Under the pieces are notes generated by a model. It was not told the origin of the DNA and made no database searches. It worked only from the letters and a program-made list of their open reading frames with translations. A stretch of 5,524 nt of DNA from Geopsychrobacter sp. GTDB lineage: Bacteria; Desulfobacterota; Desulfuromonadia; Desulfuromonadales; Geopsychrobacteraceae. Numbering within the stretch: the stretch's first letter is position 1; every line of letters begins with the position of its first letter. The DNA is taken from the NCBI GenBank assembly GCA_021647445.1, contig JAKIUS010000133.1, positions 1-5,524 on the forward strand, given 5' to 3'. The translations under genes were made by a program, and so were the position numbers. This document shows positions 1-5,524 of this stretch, piece by piece.

Positions 1-731
1 CATCCATCCTTGATATCCTCAGTAACCTGAACCAAATAACCATTCCCTATTTTCTGGATTGGAAACCCAGCCGCAGATATAGCTTTTTCATTAACCTCTT
101 TAGCGAAATCATCGCCGAACCAAGACGCCCAACCCAAATTAGTTAAGCCAGACACCATACTGTTCAACTCACCGGCCCTGAATTCACAATAAAACGTCCC
201 GCTTAAAAACCGCGACCATGCCTGCTCGAATACATCTTCTTCATAGTTGTAATCTCTAACGTCTTTATCATTTCTTTTAGGGCGGTCCATGGAAACCAGA
301 GGGTGCAAAATTGCGGCAAACGGAGCGGTGATTTCACACCAGTTCACAAACAACCCGGCCCAATCAATTTCCTTTCTATACTGTGAACGAAACCAGACGC
401 GCGCTGGGATTTTTTTACCCCTCCTATTAGTATTAGAAAATGTTACATAACCTTGCGACTTTGCAATTTTACGCCGTTTCCAATTAAAATCCGCATTAAA
501 TTCGCTTAAAGAGCCATCGTGACGCATTTCAGCTTTAGAGGCCCAATGCTCTTTACAATCCTCGATGTTCTCGACATCAAATCCATACTTGGCTGTTACA
601 TCTCCAAATATTGCTGCTTTTTGTGGAGTTAGCTTTGCGTTGCAGAATAACGGCGAAAGAATTCGCTCTCCAACCGCCCATGACGTTAAATCCGCATTTG
701 TCTGAATTTCTAACTGCACATCACACTTCAT
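1..731 (-). CDS. Orphan immunity-like protein, possibly Imm52-like (3' end missing)
   Basis: The frame from ATG at 731-729 is open without a stop for 243 codons to the left edge, so the C terminus is outside the window. The protein begins MKCDVQLEIQTNADL, is soluble and aromatic-rich, and shows no signal peptide. Its second half (VFEQAWSRFLSGTFYCEF, then SGLTNLGWASWFGDDF, then AAGFPIQKIGNGYLVQVTED) resembles the Imm52 immunity family, in which a late 'GW..yf...' stretch is followed by 'g..v....G.lv....e'. Length also fits that family. The start is fixed by the 4-base overlap with the toxin tail upstream. The likely role is to neutralise the toxin whose tail lies at 728-826. The Imm52 assignment is tentative; an immunity role is inferred from context. 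An A7 run (410-416) lies within it, but the frame stays open through it. Confidence 0.6.
   Translation of the reverse strand, partial: MKCDVQLEIQTNADLTSWAVGERILSPLFCNAKLTPQKAAIFGDVTAKYGFDVENIEDCKEHWASKAEMRHDGSLSEFNADFNWKRRKIAKSQGYVTFSNTNRRGKKIPARVWFRSQYRKEIDWAGLFVNWCEITAPFAAILHPLVSMDRPKRNDKDVRDYNYEEDVFEQAWSRFLSGTFYCEFRAGELNSMVSGLTNLGWASWFGDDFAKEVNEKAISAAGFPIQKIGNGYLVQVTEDIKDG
728..731 (-). promoter_or_regulatory. ATGA stop/start overlap between orphan toxin tail and downstream immunity gene
   Basis: The minus-strand sequence CCCCTATGAAG contains the ATG of the downstream gene (731-729) and the TGA of the toxin tail (730-728). A 4-base overlap of this kind is typical of translational coupling. 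With the parent toxin's head gone, coupling could only work if ribosomes reach this point in that frame. The ATG is otherwise preceded by only a weak GGA-type ribosome site (TTTGGAACCCCCT). Confidence 0.6.
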
Positions 732-826
732 AGGGGGTTCCAAACTGTCAGGGCATCGGTTGCTGGGTTGTAGACAAAGACATTGCCACCCGTCGCGCGA
801 ACATCTCGAACGAGCGGCTCGGATAC
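728..826 (-). pseudogene. Orphan toxin C-terminal tail (headless remnant)
   Basis: Immediately after the TAG of the Imm1-like gene, 32 sense codons continue in the same frame to a TGA at 730-728. They contain no ATG or GTG start with a plausible ribosome site (the only GTG-like entry, GTA at the left of the fragment, is not a start). The reading is SEPLVRDVRATGGN followed by VFVYNPATDALTVWNPL. This looks like the last strands of a toxin domain: an R-x-x-G-x-x-V-x-Y-N-P-x-T-D pattern recalls tails such as 'RANGDTLFYNPATNTFGV' that I remember from CdiA/Rhs toxins. Its stop overlaps the next gene's ATG by four bases, exactly as a toxin overlaps its immunity gene. I infer it is what remains of a displaced cdiA-CT; the parent toxin family is not identified. 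Confidence 0.65.
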
Positions 827-1267
827 CTAATAATCCTCAGGCCAAATAAGTTCATTAGAGTCAACCCAATTAATAGATGAGGGTTTTTTTGTTGGTTGGC
901 GAAGGAACTCATTTACAACCCCCCATGCATCATTCAACGATAGGAAGCTATCCGTGGGCACTGTTTCCCCACTTGGTAGATATTCAAATCCCGAACCTAA
1001 AGTCCTGTTCCCCTGCGATATGAAGGAAAAGTTCCGACTGAAATCATTTCGATTGTATCGATTAAACGAAATCGATATGCCTTCATCTTTTTTGTAGTTT
1101 AGAATCAATGAGTATTGCTCACCTTCTTCTGTCAAAAACTGGATCGAACCAGTTTGGTCTTTTTCCCATAAGTCTGAATACGCAGAATCAAAGAAAGGTT
1201 GCCATACTGTTGGTGAAAAGTCGTTGCTGTTGCCTACAAGTGCAAATGTAGAATGAAATTTACTCAT
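827..1267 (-). CDS. Probable Imm1-family immunity protein for the deaminase toxin
   Basis: This 146-residue, acidic, soluble protein has no signal peptide or membrane segment, so it should act in the cytoplasm by binding and blocking the deaminase tip. The ATG at 1267-1265 lies one base after the toxin stop, the standard place for a CDI immunity gene. The C-terminal half fits the Imm1 family as I know it: a strand-rich start, then SGETVPTDSFLSLNDAW, then a helix ending VNEFLRQP, then KKPSSINWVDSNELIW, resembling the conserved 'iP...a...v.eFl..g..P..i.W' ending. Imm1 proteins are established partners of toxin deaminases, so pairing and family call support each other. The stop is TAG (829-827). 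The exact family is moderately certain; the immunity role is well supported by position. Confidence 0.75.
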   Translation of the reverse strand: MSKFHSTFALVGNSNDFSPTVWQPFFDSAYSDLWEKDQTGSIQFLTEEGEQYSLILNYKKDEGISISFNRYNRNDFSRNFSFISQGNRTLGSGFEYLPSGETVPTDSFLSLNDAWGVVNEFLRQPTKKPSSINWVDSNELIWPEDY

Positions 1268-1271
1268 ATCA
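1265..1271 (-). promoter_or_regulatory. Toxin stop / immunity start junction, likely translational coupling
   Basis: On the minus strand the sequence reads TGATATG: the toxin stop TGA (1271-1269), one spacer base, then the immunity ATG (1267-1265). No strong Shine-Dalgarno sequence is seen just upstream (GACTGGCTGAAC). The immunity protein is therefore probably made by ribosomes that finish the toxin, tying its supply to toxin synthesis. Confidence 0.6.
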
Positions 1272-1757
1272 GTTCAGCCAGTCAAATATTCCATTGCGGA
1301 TGATTGCAGATCGACCACTGGAAAAATTAAGAGTTAGGTTAGAAATTCCCATTTCCGATATTAAAGCGGGCAAATATGTTTGGCAAGTTCCACAGGAGGC
1401 TCGATCAACATACAAAACTATGTTTTGTGGAAGATTTCCATTAGCTCGGTCATAGGCGCGCATCAAAGAATGTGCTTCTGCGTGAAATAAAACCTGATCC
1501 TGACCACGTGTCAAGCCAAGCCGATCCCTCCAACTGCGAGCAAGCATTTTGTCAGAATTTGTTAGATTGATAGAGTTAACACCAAAATATTTGTTCCCAT
1601 TTATTTCTGTAACAGCAACGGTTCCTCGCCCCCCATTCGCATCAGTAATAATGGTCCGACCCCGGAAATCTCTGATTATATCAAAGGCATTATCGGGTGT
1701 TAGTGTGCTATTTGTAGCCCTATAATTCCTCAGCAATTCATCAGTCAACAAAGTGGG
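1269..1757 (-). other. Deaminase-fold toxin domain (cytidine-deaminase-like superfamily)
   Basis: Residues about 1246-1407 of the exoprotein. The zinc-deaminase signature is complete: FHAEAHSL supplies the zinc-ligand His1337 and catalytic Glu1339, and ASCGTCQTYLP supplies zinc ligands Cys1367 and Cys1370 after a 27-residue gap. The strand GNKYFGVNSINL precedes HAE and IVLYVDR precedes CGTC, as in bacterial toxin deaminases. The known toxin clades (DddA/SCP1.201-like, BURPS668_1122/SsdA-like, Pput_2613-like, YwqJ, MafB19) share these motifs. I lean towards a BURPS668_1122/SsdA- or DddA-like clade, but the clade and the substrate (double-stranded DNA, single-stranded DNA, RNA or a nucleotide) cannot be settled by eye. 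The domain sits at the extreme C terminus and ends DWLN, as expected for a swappable toxin tip. Confidence 0.8.
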
Positions 1758-4700
1758 TCTTTTGACCAGATATTTCATGGCGGCCAGTTCAACACCCGCA
1801 GAGGCCAGCCCATAGAGGATTTCGGCCTGCGTTTGTGACAGGCCTGTCTTCATCAACAGTTGGGCCCCAAAGGTTGTCTGTTGCTCTCCGGTCCAGAGTG
1901 CGACCATTCCATGCCCGGCATTGTCGACTCCGGATGTGAGAATCCCCGCAGCCGCGAGACAGCCGATGCCGGTTTCACAGGTAAACCCTCCGACAAGGGC
2001 ACCCGAGACAATCTCAAACGTGCCACCAACAAGCATAAATGCCCCGCCGATTCTGGCCGCTCTTGCCTGCTGGGCCGCAATGTGGTCATCAATCAACGTC
2101 TCGCAAGCTTGACCGGATACGCTTCCACAAATGCTTGGCTTTAATGCATTGCGTGCTTTTTGCTGGGCGGCCACAATCTCGATAAAGATATCCCTATTCA
2201 GGATTTGTTTTTCATCGGCAGAAAGAAGTCCCCAAGTATCCAGAGAAGCACGTGTTTCAATACTGCAGCTATTGGCTGTTGCCCCAATGCATGCGAATTC
2301 AGTCACCTCGGCTTTTAATTGGTCCCTCGCCGCTTGGGTGAACCCGGGTTTGGACATCAGGTCTGAATAGGAATCGGCGCGATCGTACTGAAGCGTTTCA
2401 AGTGCTGCCGTATAGTTGTTATTAGCTAGATACTGCCGTGCCGCCAGAGTACTCATCATTTTGTGAAAAGCATCTGTCTGGTCAGCTACAAGAATTCTTG
2501 AGAGATGATACATCCTGCATGCATCTGTCGTGCAGGCCGCAAATTCGGCATCAAGCCCTTGACTGATCCGAAGGTATTTGGTGGCTACAGCATTGAAGCA
2601 AGCAGAGTCGTTAAATTCACAGGCGCGCAACTCTTTCTGCATCGACTCAAGTTCTGTATGTCCAAGATAATTATTCTCAATAGCCGACCCTGCCACGGTC
2701 CCGCCGAAGGAAACATTCACGGCATTGCCGCCAGAGAATACAAATCCTGTCAGTGCTCCGACCAGCGGTGCGAGTCTTACCTTTTGCTCATCCGTCAGAT
2801 TGGCCCCCGCCAGCAGCGACGAACTCGCTCCCGAGAAGAACCCGGACACACAATCCCCGTCCAGCGCCTCGAGCGCCAGACAGCCGACGCCGCCGTGCAG
2901 CAGCAGGTGGCCGATCGAGCCTTCCCACTGCGTATCCGTCCCGTTGCCAAGCTCGCCAATGCCGAACTGCGCAATTGCCATGGTCTCGCTCACAAGGAAT
3001 GTGCGACCGGCCTGATCCAGCCCGTCAAAGAAGCCCTGACCATGCACCAGATTGCTGACCCCGTTGTTGATAATCGCATCACCGGCCCGGTCCACAAGGG
3101 CGGCAGGCGTGAAGTGGTCGCGCACATCGTTGACAAAGGGGCTTTGGTCACTCAGCCCGGCCCCAAAGTCGATATTTTCAGTCAGAAACCCGGAAATCGT
3201 TGTCGAAACGCCTGCAAGCAAAGCGCCGCGCAGAATTTCATCCATGTCGAAGTTGCCGGTGATGGTGCCCTCGGCCACACCGGCAATAAGATTGGCAGTC
3301 CCGCTCTGAACACCGGCCTGGATAAACTTGTTGCCGATGTTAAAGTCTATGCCGCCGGTGATATAGGTTGCGACAACAGTCAGCAGTGCCTTGAATGCCG
3401 GATTCAGGCGAACCTGTTTATCATACCACTCGTGATCCCGCAGCGAGATTGTATGGTAGGTCGCATTATAGTCATTCATTAACGTGCCAAGATAGGCAAA
3501 CTGCGCTCCATCCGAAGCCCCTGGCAAGGTGAAATCACGCAAATATTGGTCCTGAATTGTGGCGGATGCTTCAGTGGCCGAGGTGACGTCCTCGGGCGAA
3601 GCAATCCCCAGAAGTTCACTGTCATACTGGCGTGATCCGATGATATTGAGCAGCTGGCTGTTCAGGGTCGCACCGCGCACCCCGGCGATATGCACCTCAC
3701 CACTGATGTTGAATACAGGTGTATCTGTTGAGGTAATCGTCGGCAGAACAGCGGTTTCACGATCAAACCCGGACTGGATCGTGGTGATTGTGATCATGTT
3801 GTCCTTTTCCGAAAAGAACGTGTGTCTGGTGCTGTTGATGGCCGCGTTAATAAGAAGTTTCTTGGCGGTCAGGTTAACCTGTTGCGCCGTAAGCGAGCCG
3901 CCGGTAATCGACAAAGTGCCATTGGGGGCGGCAATGTCCAGGATTTCATCTGCAGTGAAATCATTACCGTAATTGATCAGGATATTATCCGTGATAGAAG
4001 TGTCACTTCTTCCGAATGGGACAATCCAGAAGATTTTCGTGCTGCTGTGTGATGATGACTCCGTAATCGATCGCTCGGCATAAGTCCCGGCCGAGATGTT
4101 TCCATTTGGCGTCGAGATCGAGATATTCTGGGCTTCAAACGAAGTTCCTGCAGAGAGAACAGACGCATAGTCACCGTTTGTACCGGTACTTGCGATTGTA
4201 ATGTTGCCATTGGCTGCTTTCAGGCGGGAGCGTTTGTAGATATCCTCAAAAGATTCAAACTGATAGGTTGTGGTTTTCTTATAGAAACCGAACAGACGCC
4301 GTTTCACTGTTCTGTGGGTATAATTATAAGACCAGAACCCGGGAGCAGCGACAAAATTCACACCACCGTTCAGGGCCTCAATCGAAATATTTCCAGTCTG
4401 GGAGACAATTCTGGAGCCGATGAAGCTGGCGGAGCCGCCTGCGACAATTTTGATATCGCCACGGGCGCTTATTTGGTTTTCATAGGCCCTTAGTTCCCGA
4501 ATAGACACTTTGCTGGCGATATGCCCGGGTTTTACACCGCTATACTTTGAGCTGAAGCTCCAGCCCACATCACCGGGCCGGTTCCATTTCCATGTGTCTT
4601 TATAGACCGGTTCACTGAGGACATTTCTTCCAGCGACAATATCAAGATTCCCGTAGGAATAAATTTTCCCGGAGGCGAGGTGAATATCATTTCCGGCATA

Positions 4701-5524
4701 GAGAACCAATCCGCCACCCTGAGCCAATAGCGTGTGCCCTCTCAGGCCTGCTGTTCCAACATCCCACCAATTTGCTGTACTCTGGATGTCGGGGTGATTT
4801 CTGCGCCACCCTGAAGGATAGTAACGCACTGTTATATCGTTACCGGCGCTATAAGTAATTTTGCGTGCTGAAACGACCTGCTCTTGCTGCAAGATGTTAT
4901 CGCTGGCGCGCAGGAATAGATCCTTATTAACGAATCTGTGGCTGCTGTTCACAATAATTGTTTTCGCCTGAACCGAGAGGCTATAGTTTATGTCTTGGTC
5001 CGTTAGCCAGTCACGCGTCCAAAACCACCCTTGGTTTTGAAGCAGCTGCACTTTGTTTCCGCTGCCGATCGTTGCCCCACCATAGTTTTTAAGAAGCTTC
5101 TGACCTTCCAGATGCAGGACATCTCCAGCGTAGATGCTTCCGCTTCCCAGCATGGTGTCATGACCTGCACGAATATACAGATCGTTTGCAGCTTTTAATG
5201 TGCCACCGACCAAAATATCCCCTGCATCGGCAATCAGGGAAATTGACCCCGTTACATCCCAGTTGGCTTGATCAAAAATATGCCCGTCTGCGCTATATCG
5301 TGAGGGTCCGACAATTCCCAGACTTCCGGTTCGAAGTTGAACGTAGATATCCTTTTGCGCCCCGTAAATCGTTGCGAGCTTGCCTGTGCCTCCTGTGATG
5401 TCAGAGCGATGGATATCATTGGCAATCAACTGTGTCAGTTGGCTTCCCCTGAACACCCGGTTGGCTGCGACGCTATCTTGGGCTGCCTCCACAAACAGCT
5501 TTTGGGTCTGGATAAAACCGGTGA
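1269..5524 (-). CDS. CdiA/FHA-like contact-dependent toxin exoprotein with C-terminal deaminase domain (5' end missing)
   Basis: This is probably a two-partner-secreted surface exoprotein that carries a toxin tip into neighbouring cells. Residue 1 is taken as the GTG at 5490-5492, but that is unlikely to be the true start: the frame stays open to the right edge, reading TGFIQTQKLF just before it, so the N-terminal signal and TPS domain lie outside the window. From residue 1 to 1407 the order is: FHA-type beta-helix (about 45-600, repeats such as GNITIAS and GDILVGG); DUF637-like region (about 660-830, with EWYDKQVRLNP near 689); a Gly/Ala-rich pretoxin block containing HLLLHGGVGC; IENN at 938-941; a cysteine-paired linker with hydrophobic segments (942-1245); and a deaminase-fold toxin (1246-1407, His1337, Glu1339, Cys1367, Cys1370). 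Stop is TGA at 1269-1271, one base before the immunity ATG. The family architecture is well supported; the target and receptor are not visible. Confidence 0.9.
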   Translation of the reverse strand, partial: TGFIQTQKLFVEAAQDSVAANRVFRGSQLTQLIANDIHRSDITGGTGKLATIYGAQKDIYVQLRTGSLGIVGPSRYSADGHIFDQANWDVTGSISLIADAGDILVGGTLKAANDLYIRAGHDTMLGSGSIYAGDVLHLEGQKLLKNYGGATIGSGNKVQLLQNQGWFWTRDWLTDQDINYSLSVQAKTIIVNSSHRFVNKDLFLRASDNILQQEQVVSARKITYSAGNDITVRYYPSGWRRNHPDIQSTANWWDVGTAGLRGHTLLAQGGGLVLYAGNDIHLASGKIYSYGNLDIVAGRNVLSEPVYKDTWKWNRPGDVGWSFSSKYSGVKPGHIASKVSIRELRAYENQISARGDIKIVAGGSASFIGSRIVSQTGNISIEALNGGVNFVAAPGFWSYNYTHRTVKRRLFGFYKKTTTYQFESFEDIYKRSRLKAANGNITIASTGTNGDYASVLSAGTSFEAQNISISTPNGNISAGTYAERSITESSSHSSTKIFWIVPFGRSDTSITDNILINYGNDFTADEILDIAAPNGTLSITGGSLTAQQVNLTAKKLLINAAINSTRHTFFSEKDNMITITTIQSGFDRETAVLPTITSTDTPVFNISGEVHIAGVRGATLNSQLLNIIGSRQYDSELLGIASPEDVTSATEASATIQDQYLRDFTLPGASDGAQFAYLGTLMNDYNATYHTISLRDHEWYDKQVRLNPAFKALLTVVATYITGGIDFNIGNKFIQAGVQSGTANLIAGVAEGTITGNFDMDEILRGALLAGVSTTISGFLTENIDFGAGLSDQSPFVNDVRDHFTPAALVDRAGDAIINNGVSNLVHGQGFFDGLDQAGRTFLVSETMAIAQFGIGELGNGTDTQWEGSIGHLLLHGGVGCLALEALDGDCVSGFFSGASSSLLAGANLTDEQKVRLAPLVGALTGFVFSGGNAVNVSFGGTVAGSAIENNYLGHTELESMQKELRACEFNDSACFNAVATKYLRISQGLDAEFAACTTDACRMYHLSRILVADQTDAFHKMMSTLAARQYLANNNYTAALETLQYDRADSYSDLMSKPGFTQAARDQLKAEVTEFACIGATANSCSIETRASLDTWGLLSADEKQILNRDIFIEIVAAQQKARNALKPSICGSVSGQACETLIDDHIAAQQARAARIGGAFMLVGGTFEIVSGALVGGFTCETGIGCLAAAGILTSGVDNAGHGMVALWTGEQQTTFGAQLLMKTGLSQTQAEILYGLASAGVELAAMKYLVKRPTLLTDELLRNYRATNSTLTPDNAFDIIRDFRGRTIITDANGGRGTVAVTEINGNKYFGVNSINLTNSDKMLARSWRDRLGLTRGQDQVLFHAEAHSLMRAYDRANGNLPQNIVLYVDRASCGTCQTYLPALISEMGISNLTLNFSSGRSAIIRNGIFDWLN
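1758..2669 (-). other. Pretoxin linker after the IENN motif, cysteine-paired
   Basis: Residues 942-1245, between the IENN motif and the deaminase domain. In CdiA proteins the segment just after VENN helps the toxin enter the target cell. Here it begins with a charged helical part and contains close cysteine pairs at 958/965, 987/992, 1068/1076, 1122/1130 and 1172/1178. From residue 1148 it has hydrophobic Gly/Ala-rich stretches (IGGAFMLVGGTFEIVSGALVGG, with CLAAAGILTSGV following) that could be membrane-active helices. A further helix (TQAEILYGLASAGVELAAM) leads into the toxin. A role in translocation is an inference from position and composition. Confidence 0.5.
2670..2681 (-). other. IENN motif (variant of the CdiA VENN boundary motif)
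   Basis: Residues 938-941 read IENN, followed by YL. The preceding block, LTDEQKVRLAPLVGALTG then GTVAGSAIENN, has the same layout as the LS.dE...l..L....aG...Ag.a..vENN block of CdiA pretoxin domains. In that family the motif marks the boundary after which alleles diverge. Here it leaves 466 residues to the C terminus. Confidence 0.75.
3003..3515 (-). other. DUF637-like haemagglutinin region of the exoprotein
   Basis: Residues about 660-830. After the beta-helix ends, the sequence becomes mixed helical and glycine-rich. It contains EWYDKQVRLNPAFKALL followed by ATYITGG and a run of small-residue helices (GVQSGTANLIAGVAEG, EILRGALLAGVSTTISGF). This matches my memory of the DUF637 'possible haemagglutinin' domain found between the FHA repeats and the pretoxin region of CdiA-like proteins. 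The assignment rests on pattern and position, not on a profile search. Confidence 0.5.
3693..5360 (-). other. FHA-type beta-helical repeat region of the exoprotein
   Basis: Residues about 45-600 form the surface stalk. Short repeats alternate hydrophobic beta strands with G/N/D turns, for example SISLIADAGDILVGG, NDLYIRAGHD, GDIKIVAGGSASF and GNITIASTG, which is the pattern of filamentous haemagglutinin rungs. Two polar hairpin-like interruptions occur in the second half: a basic one near residues 390-411 (HRTVKRRLFGFYKKTTT) and a serine-rich one near 476-498. These resemble the charged protrusions often seen in FHA/CdiA beta-helices. Three tryptophan-rich interruptions occur earlier (near 155, 223-247 and 295-318). 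I see no cysteine in this part. The boundaries are approximate. Confidence 0.75.

Noticed and set aside
410..416. A7 run as a frameshift or slippage site in the left-hand gene
   Set aside because: The protein frame stays open and similar in character on both sides, and no overlapping frame product is seen.
811..821. Palindrome CGAGCGGCTCG as a possible terminator after the Imm1-like gene
   Set aside because: The stem is only four base pairs, no T-run follows on either strand, and it lies inside the toxin-tail codons.
728..826. Duplicate of the tail of the intact deaminase toxin
   Set aside because: The intact toxin ends IIRNGIFDWLN and the fragment ends DALTVWNPL; beyond the shared W, N and L residues I see no similarity, so the fragment derives from a different toxin.
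2505..3482. Long plus-strand open frame of 325 codons antisense to the exoprotein
   Set aside because: It lies wholly inside the GC-rich pretoxin coding region, shows no recognisable domain, and is explained as a shadow of the minus-strand gene with strong domain evidence.
5490..5492. GTG as the start codon of the exoprotein
   Set aside because: The frame stays open upstream to the window edge and no signal peptide follows it; this protein class starts far upstream, so the GTG is an internal valine codon.

Overview
The whole window reads on the minus strand and holds the 3' end of a contact-dependent inhibition (CDI)-type polymorphic toxin locus. The organism is most likely a Gram-negative proteobacterium, because the main protein has the layout of a two-partner-secreted CdiA/filamentous-haemagglutinin (FHA) exoprotein. 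The sequence does not fix the genus, and no outer-membrane transporter gene (CdiB/TpsB) is present here.

In transcription order, from high to low coordinates: (1) 5524-1269 is a very large exoprotein that is cut by the right edge, so its signal peptide and TPS domain are missing. Visible parts are an FHA-type beta-helix, a DUF637-like haemagglutinin region, a glycine/alanine-rich pretoxin region ending in IENN (a VENN variant), a long cysteine-paired linker, and a C-terminal zinc-dependent deaminase-fold toxin (HAE ... CGTC). (2) 1267-827 is a 146-residue protein one base downstream of the toxin stop. It looks like an Imm1-family immunity protein, which fits a deaminase toxin. (3) 826-728 has no independent start codon but encodes 32 residues that look like the tail of a different toxin. 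(4) 731-1 is an immunity-like protein of at least 243 residues. Its ATG overlaps the stop of the tail fragment by 4 bases (ATGA), and it runs off the left edge.

The simplest reading is an active toxin/immunity pair followed by a displaced, mostly deleted 'orphan' toxin tip that kept its immunity gene. This is a known architecture of CDI loci. The exoprotein would be exported, contact a neighbouring cell and deliver the deaminase tip. The Imm1-like protein would protect kin, and the orphan immunity gene may protect against cells carrying the ancestral toxin. The tip and immunity genes are visibly AT-richer than the pretoxin region, which fits modular exchange of the 3' end.

There is no gene-free stretch longer than about 300 bases. 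I saw no RNA genes, CRISPR array, insertion sequence, convincing promoter or terminator.
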